From an uncultured Lachnospiraceae bacterium (GTDB lineage: Bacteria; Bacillota; Clostridia; Lachnospirales; Lachnospiraceae): a stretch of DNA of 64,000 bases. The DNA is taken from positions 1 to 64,000 of the forward strand of contig CATXUX010000016.1 in the NCBI GenBank assembly GCA_958402795.1, written 5' to 3'. Position numbers and translations under genes: made by a program. This document shows positions 17,807-26,589 of this stretch, in pieces. The notes under the pieces are model-generated. The model had not been told where the DNA came from, ran no database searches, and worked only from the letters and a program-made list of their open reading frames with translations. The stretch's first letter is position 1. Each line of letters opens with the position of its first letter.

Positions 17807-19135
17807 TTATTTCTGTGCTTCTCTCATTGTTGCCCACTGATCAATGCAGCTCTGCGTTACTTCATCCCAGGTTGCCTGTCCGGCAAGGTACTTCTGCACC
17901 TCAACGCCTGCCGCCTGCTGTCCCCATGTATTCGGAGCGCCGCTGTATACCCAGCCGTCCATGGTATCTCCGGCTTCATTTGCATCCATGATCCGCTGTG
18001 ACAGAGGATCGCTCGCTTTTAACTCGCCAAAGTTGTTATACGGCGGAACAAATTTGCAGTCTTCCACCACAATTTTCTGTCCTTCTTCGCTTGTATACAA
18101 CCAGTTAATGAAATCCTTTGCCGCTTCCTTCTTCTCATCTGATACCGTACTGTTAATTGCCCAATATCCGGACACACCTACAAAATACTTGCCATCAGAA
18201 TATCCCGGTACGGAATACGGAAGCATATCCAGCTTTTCCAGGACTTCCGGATCTGTTGTCTCGACTGCCGGTGCTACCCAGTTTCCCTGCTTGATCGCGG
18301 CTACACGCTCAATTGCCAGTCCGCCTTCCAGAGATGTGGTGTAATCTACAGAATTCAGATTCGCCGTATTGTCTGCGTTGGTCGTATAGCCTGCCTGGAA
18401 GTCTACCATTGTCTTGTAATCTGCAAATCCCGTTCCCTCCATCGTATCCGCGGCATATGCATCCTTGGCACTTGCAAACTCGTGCGTCAAAGCCACATTC
18501 GCGTCATGGTCTCCGGCGATCCAGAGTTCTTTCGTCGGATACTCCATCACGGCTTCCAGATTCGGATATTTCTCCTTCATCTCTCCGCTGTCGATCTTTT
18601 CCTTTAACGTATCAAAGCCTTCTTTCATGCCCTCAAACGTCATCATAGAATCAAAGTCAACCCCCGCATCCTCAAAGATCTGACGGTTTACAACAAATCC
18701 ATAGCCTTCCATATACAGCGGAACTGCCAGAACCTTTCCGTCCTGTGTAAACATGTCGGTTGTTCCGTCCAGGGCATAATCCAATACCTCCATATCCGAA
18801 ACATCTTCCAGAATATCTCCATAATCCTTCAGATCCTGGAACCCGCCCACGGAAAAGATCGTCGGTGGATCAGACTGCATCTTTGCTTTCAGAGAAGCGG
18901 AAAAATCATTTCCGGTAACCGCCTCCAGATTGATCGTTACATCCGGATGAGTCGCCTCATATGCTTCAATCGCTTTTTTATACCCTTCATTCGCCTCAAT
19001 CTTACTCTGGTAAATGGTAATCTCTGTTTTTCCGGAACTGCCTGTGCCGTCCCCTCCACTGCTCCCGCAGCCTGCGATCACAGATGCCGCCAGTGCCGCT
19101 GCCAATCCGACAGTTACTACTTTTTTTGCTTTCAT
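17807..19135 (-). CDS. Sugar ABC transporter substrate-binding lipoprotein
   Basis: A 442-residue extracellular solute-binding protein of the MalE type. The signal peptide runs MKAKKVVTVGLAAALAASVI and ends in the lipobox IAGC, so Cys25 is the lipid anchor; a Gly/Ser linker follows. Binding-protein features include YWAINSTVSDEKKEAAKDFINWL. The long upstream open frame to 19387 is not coding: TAAGGAGG lies 6 nt before the ATG at 19135. It is the first gene of the operon, and its leader holds three palindromes, so it is probably repressed without alpha-glucosides. Confidence 0.93.
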   Translation of the reverse strand: MKAKKVVTVGLAAALAASVIAGCGSSGGDGTGSSGKTEITIYQSKIEANEGYKKAIEAYEATHPDVTINLEAVTGNDFSASLKAKMQSDPPTIFSVGGFQDLKDYGDILEDVSDMEVLDYALDGTTDMFTQDGKVLAVPLYMEGYGFVVNRQIFEDAGVDFDSMMTFEGMKEGFDTLKEKIDSGEMKEKYPNLEAVMEYPTKELWIAGDHDANVALTHEFASAKDAYAADTMEGTGFADYKTMVDFQAGYTTNADNTANLNSVDYTTSLEGGLAIERVAAIKQGNWVAPAVETTDPEVLEKLDMLPYSVPGYSDGKYFVGVSGYWAINSTVSDEKKEAAKDFINWLYTSEEGQKIVVEDCKFVPPYNNFGELKASDPLSQRIMDANEAGDTMDGWVYSGAPNTWGQQAAGVEVQKYLAGQATWDEVTQSCIDQWATMREAQK

Positions 19136-19153
19136 AATCTTCCTCCTTATTTG

Positions 19154-19270
19154 TGGAACTGTTCCATCTTTGGGTAAAAAAAAGAGCGGCCGTAATTTTT
19201 TTTCTCTTCTTTTCAGATGGAACTGTTCCAGTATTTTGTTTTCGAGTTCCTTGCTTGTGGAACTGTTCCA
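19154..19270 (-). repeat. Three identical TGGAACTGTTCCA palindromes in the ABC-operon leader
   Basis: The same 13-bp palindrome TGGAACTGTTCCA occurs at 19154-19166, 19218-19230 and 19258-19270 (centres 40 and 64 bp apart). The most upstream copy lies at the predicted transcription start; the other two lie inside the leader, the last only 18 bp before the SBP start codon. They are most simply operators for the divergent LacI-family regulator. I saw no further full copy in the window. Confidence 0.8.
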
Positions 19271-19277
19271 TGTCCTT

Positions 19278-19306
19278 AATATACAACCTTCTCTCTGCTT
19301 TTTCAA
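19278..19306 (-). promoter_or_regulatory. Promoter of the alpha-glucoside ABC operon
   Basis: On the minus strand, TTGAAA (19301-19306) and TATATT (19278-19283) are 17 bp apart. Predicted transcription starts near 19271, on top of the first palindrome, so a bound repressor would block initiation. Confidence 0.75.
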
Positions 19307-19407
19307 CACTTTTTTGTGCTTTTTATCCAAATCATCACTTTTCACAAAAATCGGTATTGTTTTTATTGCACAATTACCAAAAAACAAAAAATACAGTCCG
19401 TGAAATA

Positions 19408-19436
19408 TTGAGCTTCCCGCCTAATAGTGATACAAT
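19408..19436 (+). promoter_or_regulatory. Promoter of the LacI-family regulator gene
   Basis: TTGAGC (19408-19413) and TACAAT (19431-19436) are 17 bp apart, about 63 bp before the regulator start codon. None of the 13-bp palindromes overlaps it, so autoregulation is not obvious. Confidence 0.65.
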
Positions 19437-19499
19437 GAAGTTCAAAAAGAAATGGAAGTGGGATTCCATACCCATAACGCGAACGATGGAGGTAATCAG

Positions 19500-20477
19500 A
19501 TGGCAAGTATCAGAGAGGTAGCCAGATTGGCACAGGTAGCTCCGAGCACCGTATCAAGAGCGCTGAACGGAAGCGGCTATGTAGCGGAGGAGACAAAGGA
19601 AAAAATCCGGGAAGCGGTAGACGAACTGGATTATGTACCGAACCAGTGGATCCGGAATCTCTACCAGCAGAAGACAGGGATCATCGGCGTACTGACCCCG
19701 GAGATCATCCATCCGTTTTTTTCATCGCTCTGGAGCTTTATGGAACTGGAGCTTCACAAATACGGATACAATATGATGCTTTGCAATACCTCTGAGAAGA
19801 AAGAGATCGAAAGGGAATATCTGGACACGCTGGAGCGGAATCTGTTTGACGGCATGATCATCGGAGCAGCGTTTCTTCCGGATAAATATTATGAAAAAGT
19901 AGAAAAACCAATCCTGTCGCTGGACCGGATCATACCCGGGATTCCTCTGGTGACGACAGATCATGCACAGGGCGGACTGATCGCCGCTGAAAAACTGGCG
20001 GAGCATGGATGTCGGCGGGTGCTGACGCTGCTCGATCCAAACGCTGAGAATATCGCATCCTCACGGGCAGGAGCAAGTTTTGTCAAAATGATGGCTGAAA
20101 GAGGAATTGAGGTTGTTACAGAGCAGCTTCCCTGGGCAGACGCCATTCATTATCCAAGGTGCATTCAAAAGACAAGGGATATTCTCTCCAGACATCCGGA
20201 TATCGACGGAATTCTGGCAAATGACCTGTGCGCCGCCGCCTTTATGAAAGCGGCGGAAGAACAAGGTCGTAGTGTCCCGCAGGATCTGAAAGTCATCGCC
20301 TATGACGGAACGTTTATTACAGAATACAATTTCCGGACGATCACTGCTGTACAGCAGGACGTCGCCCTGATCGCAAAAGAAGCCGTCCGGGTGCTGATCC
20401 GCCTGATCAATAAACAGCCTTTAGAGCGGAACGACATCTATGTGCCGGTGCATTATAAAGAAGGAGATACCATTTAA
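19500..20477 (+). CDS. LacI-family transcriptional regulator (maltose-operon type)
   Basis: A 325-residue repressor. The N-terminal LacI helix-turn-helix reads SIREVARLAQVAPSTVSRAL, with hinge helix residues near 50. The effector-binding domain has IIGVLTPEIIHPFFSS, SLDRIIPGIPLVTTDH and GILANDLCAAAFMKAA. The ATG at 19500 follows TGGAGG at 7 nt; the upstream in-frame ATG at 19452 lacks a site. It is divergent from the alpha-glucoside ABC/GH13 operon and is the best candidate to bind the three leader palindromes. It converges with the ABC exporter gene 3 bp further on. Confidence 0.92.
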   Translation: MASIREVARLAQVAPSTVSRALNGSGYVAEETKEKIREAVDELDYVPNQWIRNLYQQKTGIIGVLTPEIIHPFFSSLWSFMELELHKYGYNMMLCNTSEKKEIEREYLDTLERNLFDGMIIGAAFLPDKYYEKVEKPILSLDRIIPGIPLVTTDHAQGGLIAAEKLAEHGCRRVLTLLDPNAENIASSRAGASFVKMMAERGIEVVTEQLPWADAIHYPRCIQKTRDILSRHPDIDGILANDLCAAAFMKAAEEQGRSVPQDLKVIAYDGTFITEYNFRTITAVQQDVALIAKEAVRVLIRLINKQPLERNDIYVPVHYKEGDTI

Positions 20478-20480
20478 CCA

Positions 20481-22268
20481 TCAGGCAATGCTCCATCCTT
20501 CCGCCTGCTCTCTTACTTTGATGAAATCAAGATACTTGCCTTTTTGATGAATAAGCTCCTCATGCCTGCCCCTTTGCACGATTCTTCCTTCATCAACCAC
20601 AAGTATCTGGTCTGCATGCTCAATGGTTGCCAGTCTGTGGGCAATGGTAATCAGAGTCTTTCCCTCTGCCAGTTCGGAAATTGCCCCCTGGATCAGGTGC
20701 TCATTTTCCGGATCGATGCTGGCCGTGGCTTCGTCAAGTATGACGATCGGGGCATTTTTCAAAATGGCGCGGGCAATGGAAATCCGCTGTTTCTCTCCGC
20801 CGGAAAGCGTTCCGCCGCCTTCTCCTATGACCGTATCGTAGCCATTTGGAAGCGCCATAATGAATTCGTGACAGCGTGCCTTTTTCGCCGCTTCTATCAT
20901 TTCTGACTCTGCCGCGTCCGGCTTCCCAAAGCAGATATTGTTCCTTATGGTATCGTGAAACAGATACACATTCTGAAATACCATGGCGATATTGGACAGC
21001 AGGCTGTCACAGGTAAATTCGCGGACGTCTGTGCCGCCAACGGTAATCCTGCCGCTGTCCACATCATAAAATCTTGCGATCAGATTGCAGATGGTAGTCT
21101 TTCCGCTGCCCGACGGCCCCACAATTGCAGTGCTGCTGCCCTGCGGGATCTGAAAGGAAACATCAGAAAGCACAAGCCGTTTGTCACCATCCGGACCGTC
21201 TTCGCTTTCTGCCCGGCTCCCCTCGTAGCTGAAATTCACATGGTCAAAGGCAATATCATATTTTTGGGGATGAATCTCCTTTGCGTCCGTATCAATGAAC
21301 TCCGCCTGTTTGATCGCATCCAGTTTATCCATCGCGGCTTCAATCAACTGCATGGTATGTGCGCCGTTTTGCACCTGTTCCACCCGGGCAAATAGCGTAA
21401 AAGAAAAAATCGCCATCATGAGAAAGACCGCAAGCGTCATCTCTCCGTGAATGCATAAGTATGCCGACACCAGCACGATCCCCACAGACGCCAGTTTGCA
21501 GGAAAGCTGGTGAAGTCCGTTGCACCACACATAATCAAGTTCTATTTTGATATTGATCTTCCGGTGTTCCCTGAAGGCGTCCCTGATTCCCTGTACGGAC
21601 ACGCCTTCCTGCCCATACGCCTTTACTACCGCAATCCCCCGTACAAATTCGATGACCGAAGTAATCAATGTATTCTGTGCCTCTTGATGTACCATCGCAT
21701 TTTTATGGCTGGAACGGCTCAGTAAATGCAGGAAAAAGGCGGAAAGCGCTACTCCTGCCAACGCGATCAGCGCCGCCTGCCAGCAGAAAAACAACAGACA
21801 CAGTATCATGGCCGCCACATGGACATATGCGCCGATGATCACATCAGTCATTTTCATCGCATACATCTCATATACCGAAAGATCCGTTGTGACCGCGCCC
21901 GCAATCTCTCCGGTATCGTTTTGATCAAAAAAGCCAAGAGAAACCCGCTTTAAAATATTTCCGATCTCAATTCTCTCCTGCGCCGTTTTTTCATAGGCAA
22001 TGCTCTCCTGAAAGGTTGCCCGCAGGTAAGAGAACAAGAATCTGCCTGCGATGGAAAACACCATGAAAAGCAGCGCGTAAAGCGCCATGACCGGCTTCAT
22101 CTGTATCTCTCCCCGGCTGTCCTGTATCATCAGATCCAGAAAATATGCTGCCCCCATAACGGGCAATGCACTGAATATGGTCTGCAGAAACGACCACAGG
22201 AATCCCAGATAGAGCCTTTTTTGATATTCCCCCGTCCATCGGATGATCCGTTTCACTGTCTTAAACAT
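20481..22268 (-). CDS. ABC exporter half-transporter (membrane plus ATPase), partner B
   Basis: A 595-residue fused exporter subunit. Six helices make the N-terminal ABC_membrane domain (to about 320), followed by an ATPase with Walker A GPSGSGKTT, Q-loop VFQNVYLF, signature LSGGEKQR and Walker B VILDEATASIDPENE, all intact. The frame is open further upstream, but AAGGAGG precedes the ATG at 22268. This start overlaps the stop of the partner gene by 8 nt (ATGTTTAA), implying translational coupling. Together they form a heterodimeric exporter under a nearby AraC regulator; the cargo is unknown. The same gene trio is also found in siderophore uptake loci (YbtPQ/YbtA type). Confidence 0.9.
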   Translation of the reverse strand: MFKTVKRIIRWTGEYQKRLYLGFLWSFLQTIFSALPVMGAAYFLDLMIQDSRGEIQMKPVMALYALLFMVFSIAGRFLFSYLRATFQESIAYEKTAQERIEIGNILKRVSLGFFDQNDTGEIAGAVTTDLSVYEMYAMKMTDVIIGAYVHVAAMILCLLFFCWQAALIALAGVALSAFFLHLLSRSSHKNAMVHQEAQNTLITSVIEFVRGIAVVKAYGQEGVSVQGIRDAFREHRKINIKIELDYVWCNGLHQLSCKLASVGIVLVSAYLCIHGEMTLAVFLMMAIFSFTLFARVEQVQNGAHTMQLIEAAMDKLDAIKQAEFIDTDAKEIHPQKYDIAFDHVNFSYEGSRAESEDGPDGDKRLVLSDVSFQIPQGSSTAIVGPSGSGKTTICNLIARFYDVDSGRITVGGTDVREFTCDSLLSNIAMVFQNVYLFHDTIRNNICFGKPDAAESEMIEAAKKARCHEFIMALPNGYDTVIGEGGGTLSGGEKQRISIARAILKNAPIVILDEATASIDPENEHLIQGAISELAEGKTLITIAHRLATIEHADQILVVDEGRIVQRGRHEELIHQKGKYLDFIKVREQAEGWSIA

Positions 22269-24069
22269 GGCAAACGCCCTCCTTTCCCATATGTGCCTCA
22301 TTCCTGCCATCTGTCCTTGTATTTCCCGCCGACCAGTTCTTTGCGCCGATATGCGCTTCCCACATCTGGCGGTACAATGCGCTTTCCGAAAGCAGTTCTT
22401 CATGGGTTCCTCCTGCTTCAATAGATCCGTTTTTCAACACAACGATCCGGTCTGCATTCGTTATGGTGGAAAGCCGGTGTGCAATTACAAGAAGGGTCTT
22501 CCCTTTCGTCAGTCTTGCAATGGACGCCTGAAGCTGCGCCTCATTTTCAGGATCGGTGAACGCGGTCGCTTCGTCGAGTATGACGATGGGGGCGTCTTTC
22601 AGAATGGCACGGGCAATGGCAATCCTCTGGCGTTCCCCTCCGGAAAGCTTTCCTCCTGCTTCCCCTGCAGGTGTATCCCATCCTTTCTCAAGTTTTTCGA
22701 TAAATTCTTCACACCGGGCCGCTCTTGCCGCCGCAAACACTTCCTCATCAGAAGCGCCGGGTTTTCCCAGACGTATATTCTCAAGAAGAGAACAGTTAAA
22801 CAGAAAATTATCCTGCGATACAAAACTCACAGTCTGCACAAGCTGCGACAGCGGAATGTCACGGATATCTGTTCCGCCTATCGTGATACTTCCGTCTGTC
22901 ACATCCCAGAATCTTGCGATCAGCTTTGCCACCGTGGATTTTCCGCCTCCCGATGGGCCTATCAGTGCAGTAAAGGCTCCCTGCGGCAGTTTCAGATCGA
23001 TTCCATGTAAAACATCACCGTCCTGTTCATGATAGGCAAAACGCACCTGATTTAAGGATATTTCATAATTTCCCAGAGGAATCTCCTCTTTCGCATCCGT
23101 AAGTTCCGGAATATCCATCACTTCGTTTACATCACGAATCGCATACTGGATCGACTTGAAATCATTGACCGCATTGTTGAACCAGCTTACAGGACCGATG
23201 ATGCTGAGAGACAATATGATCGCCAGGGTAATCTCTGCCGGGGTCACTTCTCCTGACAGATACAAAAGCACACTTGCCGGCAGCATTCCAAGCAATGTGG
23301 ACGGCAGGATCGCAGCGCCAAGATTCATAAGTCCCCATGTGGAACGAAACCAGTCCAGCGTAAAATTTTTAAAGTTTTCCACGGAATCTGCGTACTTCTG
23401 ATAAGAACCGGTAGACTGATTGAACGCCTTAATGACCTGAATTCCTTCTGTGTATTCAATAATGACACTGTTCACGTGATTGGACGCTTTCATATATTTG
23501 TCATACTGGGAGCTGTAATTTTTCATCATGATTCCGTATACCACCGCCCCGATCGGCACGCAGACCAATGCAGAGAGCGCAATCTTCCAATTCATTACAA
23601 GCATATAGAGAAAAACGCAGACCGGAAGAAGCAGGTTGGAAATTCCCTCCGGAATCATATGTGCAAGCGGCAGTTCAATCGTTTCCACCCGGTCCATAAT
23701 GATGCTCTTCCACTCCCCCGCCGTCCTCGAAAGCGCATTCCCAAGAGGAATCCGCATCAGTTTTTCTGACAGTGCCAGGCGGATATTCTCCAGAATATGA
23801 TACGCAGAAATGTGGGAAAGCGAAGTAGACAGAGCGTGAAAGATCTGCTTCGCCAGATACCCTGCCACGCTTAAGCCGATCCATGGCATGATCTTTTCCA
23901 TCGACGGCTCTCCCTCAAAGAAAATCAGAATAATGCGGTAAACGCCCAAATAGGGCAAAAGACCTCCTGCAACGCTGCATACCGCCAGCAGCACTGCAAT
24001 GATCATCTTCCAACGGCATTGCCCCGCATAGGAAAATACCGTCTGGAAGGTTCCTTTTTTATGCCTCAT
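22261..24069 (-). CDS. ABC exporter half-transporter (membrane plus ATPase), partner A
   Basis: A 602-residue subunit with an ABC_membrane domain (six helices, from KMIIAVLLAVCSVAGGLLPY) and an ATPase carrying GPSGGGKST, FVSQDNFLF, LSGGERQR and VILDEATAFTDPENE. All catalytic motifs are consensus, so this is not a pair with one degenerate site. The ATG follows GAAGGAGGG. It is first in a two-gene unit downstream of an AraC regulator, separated by 88 bp that include a small palindrome. Confidence 0.9.
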   Translation of the reverse strand: MRHKKGTFQTVFSYAGQCRWKMIIAVLLAVCSVAGGLLPYLGVYRIILIFFEGEPSMEKIMPWIGLSVAGYLAKQIFHALSTSLSHISAYHILENIRLALSEKLMRIPLGNALSRTAGEWKSIIMDRVETIELPLAHMIPEGISNLLLPVCVFLYMLVMNWKIALSALVCVPIGAVVYGIMMKNYSSQYDKYMKASNHVNSVIIEYTEGIQVIKAFNQSTGSYQKYADSVENFKNFTLDWFRSTWGLMNLGAAILPSTLLGMLPASVLLYLSGEVTPAEITLAIILSLSIIGPVSWFNNAVNDFKSIQYAIRDVNEVMDIPELTDAKEEIPLGNYEISLNQVRFAYHEQDGDVLHGIDLKLPQGAFTALIGPSGGGKSTVAKLIARFWDVTDGSITIGGTDIRDIPLSQLVQTVSFVSQDNFLFNCSLLENIRLGKPGASDEEVFAAARAARCEEFIEKLEKGWDTPAGEAGGKLSGGERQRIAIARAILKDAPIVILDEATAFTDPENEAQLQASIARLTKGKTLLVIAHRLSTITNADRIVVLKNGSIEAGGTHEELLSESALYRQMWEAHIGAKNWSAGNTRTDGRNEAHMGKEGVCHV

Positions 24070-24137
24070 AGCATACCCTCCTTCTGTTCAAAACTCGCAT
24101 ACATTTTATCAGAAAGAGTTTATGCTTTTCCTCTCCA

Positions 24138-24153
24138 ATTAGTTGTGACTAAT
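24138..24153. promoter_or_regulatory. Palindrome between AraC gene and ABC exporter
   Basis: ATTAGT and ACTAAT form a perfect inverted repeat around TGTG in the 88-bp gap before the exporter genes. It is a candidate binding site for the upstream AraC protein; no clear -35/-10 pair accompanies it. Confidence 0.35.
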
Positions 24154-24157
24154 CCAA

Positions 24158-25108
24158 TCAGTCAAAGGATTTCCTGTATTCCGTAGGCGTCACTCCCAGC
24201 ACACTGCGGAAGGCAGACGCGAATTTTCCCGGATTGCTGTATCCCACTCTTGCCGCAATGGATATCACAGAATCCTGTGTATTTTTCAACATCACCGCCG
24301 CGGCATTCATACGATATTCTTTCATGTATGCGGCTATGGAACAGCCATACACTCCTTTAAAGCATTGCTTCAGCGAAGTCAGCGGAAACGAGAACTGCTC
24401 CGATAATTCCTCAAGCGTATACCAGTGCTCCAGATCCGCAGTCAGCAAAGCGGTAATATCCTTGACCTTATCCACCTGTGTCTTATAAAAGTACGGCCGC
24501 TCTTCTCCTCCTGCCGGTACCTCTAAAGATTCCAGAAACAGCAGCAGTTCCAGGACCTTGATTTTAAAATAAGGCAGCCGCACATGTTCCGGCAGGTCAT
24601 ACAGTTCCGAAAAGATATGGTTGATCCGCACTCCCGCTCTCATAATAAAGGAACGGTCATCCGGACAGAATTTGTTCCGCAGCTTCTTTAAGTCAACGGA
24701 AAATCCCTCCATCACGTGAAGGAGGGTGTCTTCTGCTTCCTCGATGTCAAAGCCTATCGTTAGGCCATGGTAATGGTTCAGCGGGAAAAGGAATCTTGAG
24801 GAATGATTCTCTCTGGAATTTACCTGCATATCCCCTGCTTCCACATAAATATACCGGTTCTTGTCCATGCTCCACTCAATCCGCCCCTCTCTGCAATGAT
24901 CAATGCAAAACATTTTCGTGTTGGGACGAAAGCCTGAATAACATTCTTTCATATGAAAATCATTGTAAAGCAGATAGCAGCCTTTGAATACCTGATAGCA
25001 GGTCATGAGTCCCTCACCGCTGTCATCCTTTACCTGAAAAACCATGCAGGTTTCATCCTCGCAGATTTTTCTTACATTTTCTCCCATTTCCTGTTGTGTA
25101 AACTGCAT
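24158..25108 (-). CDS. AraC-family transcriptional regulator (exporter-linked)
   Basis: A 316-residue regulator with the DNA-binding domain at the C-terminus: the recognition region TLEELSEQFSFPLTSLKQCF, VISIAARVGYSNPGKFASAF and the LGVTPTEYRKSF signature. The N-terminal part (1-200) has MFCIDHCREGRIEWSMD and YVEAGDMQV, a cupin-like sensing fold of the type seen in YbtA-like regulators. The frame extends to 25234, but the extra residues would be read through a hairpin repeat, and the ATG at 25108 follows AAGGGG. The regulator-exporter order suggests it activates the ABC pair downstream. Confidence 0.87.
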   Translation of the reverse strand: MQFTQQEMGENVRKICEDETCMVFQVKDDSGEGLMTCYQVFKGCYLLYNDFHMKECYSGFRPNTKMFCIDHCREGRIEWSMDKNRYIYVEAGDMQVNSRENHSSRFLFPLNHYHGLTIGFDIEEAEDTLLHVMEGFSVDLKKLRNKFCPDDRSFIMRAGVRINHIFSELYDLPEHVRLPYFKIKVLELLLFLESLEVPAGGEERPYFYKTQVDKVKDITALLTADLEHWYTLEELSEQFSFPLTSLKQCFKGVYGCSIAAYMKEYRMNAAAVMLKNTQDSVISIAARVGYSNPGKFASAFRSVLGVTPTEYRKSFD

Positions 25109-25133
25109 CCCCTGTCCCCTTATCCCAATTATT

Positions 25134-25191
25134 CCCGCGAGCAGCGAGCCAGACGGACATGCTTGCATGTCCATTTGGCGGCTGCCGCGGG
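25134..25191. repeat. 58-bp hairpin repeat, copy 1
   Basis: A long imperfect hairpin: CCCGCG pairs with CGCGGG at the base, GCAGC with GCTGC, GCCAGA with TTTGGC, and GGACATGC with GCATGTCC at the tip around TT. An inverted near-copy lies at 29683-29734. It sits between the HipA-like gene end and the AraC start. Confidence 0.8.
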
Positions 25192-25199
25192 GGTCTGTT

Positions 25200-26438
25200 T
25201 CATTGTTTCGTCTTCGGCGTATAATCCTCGGCAATATTTTCCTTTACATCATCCGCGGTAGACATGGTCTGTGCGGGCATATGTTCCTGAGCCATCTGTG
25301 CCAGATTACTGATCCGGCGCTGCACCGACTGGATGATCATCTGAATCCGGTACTCATCCATATAATCTCTTGCGCCCTCTGCTGACAAAACTCCGGTAAT
25401 CAACTCCCCTACATCGCAAAGCCGGTCAAAATCAATCCAGTCAAAGGATGTTACCAGCCGGATCTGCTCCGTATGATGATTTTTAAAGGGTTTGCAGATC
25501 ACCTCCCGTTCTGATCTCATCTGAGCCGGAATTTTATCATAACCCAGTGAAGAACCGCTGTCGTAAATGGGCGCCATTCCGATCCATTCCAGTGTTTCTG
25601 CATTCCGAAGAGCGCCAAAATTGTTCAGGTGACGGTCCTCATTGGCAATGATATAATCCAGTACAATCATCCGGTCAAGATAAGGAACTACATCATGGAT
25701 GCCGAGTTCCTCACAGCAATCTACAAAGTGCTGATATACGGAAGTGCTGTTGCCACGCTTCTTGCTCTGAATGATGCGCCATGCCGGAACAAGCTCCGTG
25801 TCCTCATCCACAAAATCCTCGCACACCGAATAGGGCGCGCCCTTGTTCCATGTTACCGTATAGGGTACATAGGGGATACCAAGCCGCTCCATAATCCCTG
25901 ATGCGATCACTTCGTTAAAAGGCTGCTGGCGGAATGGATTGGAACCGCCTTTGATGAGACAGCGTTTTCCGTTGATGATCTTCCATCTCTTTTTCAGGTT
26001 ACCGTCCGAAGTATTGTCCGGAGAGCTCAAGTTCAGACCATCTGCCTTTTTCCCCTCGCCAAACAGGATATCGCCGATATCTTCGGAGAAATCATGGTGA
26101 AAAAAGTTGATGTCATCCCATGTGAACTTCGCGTCTTCCGGACAGATCCAATACTGATCGGACAGACTCAATCCATAACAGCGGACAAGCAGTATTTTCG
26201 TGCTTGTAATCTCCAGCGTTTCCATGGCTTCCCGCACACCGGAACGACTGGCCGGTATAGAACGGTCAGTCCACCACGCATTCATGGACGCCCGGTCTGC
26301 CATTCCCTTACGCACCGGGATTCCGATTGGCAGATGTTCCGGTGCGTATACGGTTCCGATCTTTTGTATAAAACCCGTGGCATCATCCAATTCCATCTCC
26401 GCCACGGCGATCCGTTTATGCATCAGTATGCATTTCAA
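25200..26438 (-). CDS. HipA-like serine/threonine kinase domain protein
   Basis: A ~412-residue protein with a HipA/CtkA-like kinase C-terminal region: LIKGG (ATP lysine), the catalytic loop NEDRHLNNFG, and PIYDSGSSLGYD in place of the DFD metal motif. The N-terminal ~140 residues have no HipA_N signature I recognise. It has no neighbouring HipB-type antitoxin, so this is a standalone kinase rather than a clear toxin-antitoxin pair. The start is uncertain: GAGGTG lies 6 nt before a TTG at 26438, while a GTG at 26447 overlaps it. It has its own promoter, and the gene ends against the hairpin repeat at 25134-25191. Confidence 0.78.
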   Translation of the reverse strand: MKCILMHKRIAVAEMELDDATGFIQKIGTVYAPEHLPIGIPVRKGMADRASMNAWWTDRSIPASRSGVREAMETLEITSTKILLVRCYGLSLSDQYWICPEDAKFTWDDINFFHHDFSEDIGDILFGEGKKADGLNLSSPDNTSDGNLKKRWKIINGKRCLIKGGSNPFRQQPFNEVIASGIMERLGIPYVPYTVTWNKGAPYSVCEDFVDEDTELVPAWRIIQSKKRGNSTSVYQHFVDCCEELGIHDVVPYLDRMIVLDYIIANEDRHLNNFGALRNAETLEWIGMAPIYDSGSSLGYDKIPAQMRSEREVICKPFKNHHTEQIRLVTSFDWIDFDRLCDVGELITGVLSAEGARDYMDEYRIQMIIQSVQRRISNLAQMAQEHMPAQTMSTADDVKENIAEDYTPKTKQ

Positions 26439-26506
26439 CCATGTCACCTCATTTCATATTTGCATTTTTCTCCTGCCGACAGAAGCGGAAGGTTTTGCTT
26501 TTGAAC

Positions 26507-26536
26507 ATTATACCCAGAAATTCCCCCTTCCGTCAA
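26507..26536 (-). promoter_or_regulatory. Promoter of the HipA-like gene
   Basis: On the minus strand, TTGACG (26531-26536) and TATAAT (26507-26512) are 18 bp apart, about 70 bp before the start codon and downstream of the permease stop. The HipA-like gene therefore need not depend on the ABC operon. Confidence 0.7.
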
Positions 26537-26589
26537 CAGGCGCTTTTACGCCGCATTTTCCTCCATCCTGCAGAATGTATCCATTATTG

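Noticed and set aside
19136..19387. N-terminal extension of the binding protein
   Set aside because: It would be read through the promoter and three operators; the lipoprotein signal peptide and ribosome site fix the start at 19135.
25134..25191. Same family as the IS-internal palindromic elements
   Set aside because: Both have a short-loop 8-bp hairpin, but the flanking conserved sequence is different.
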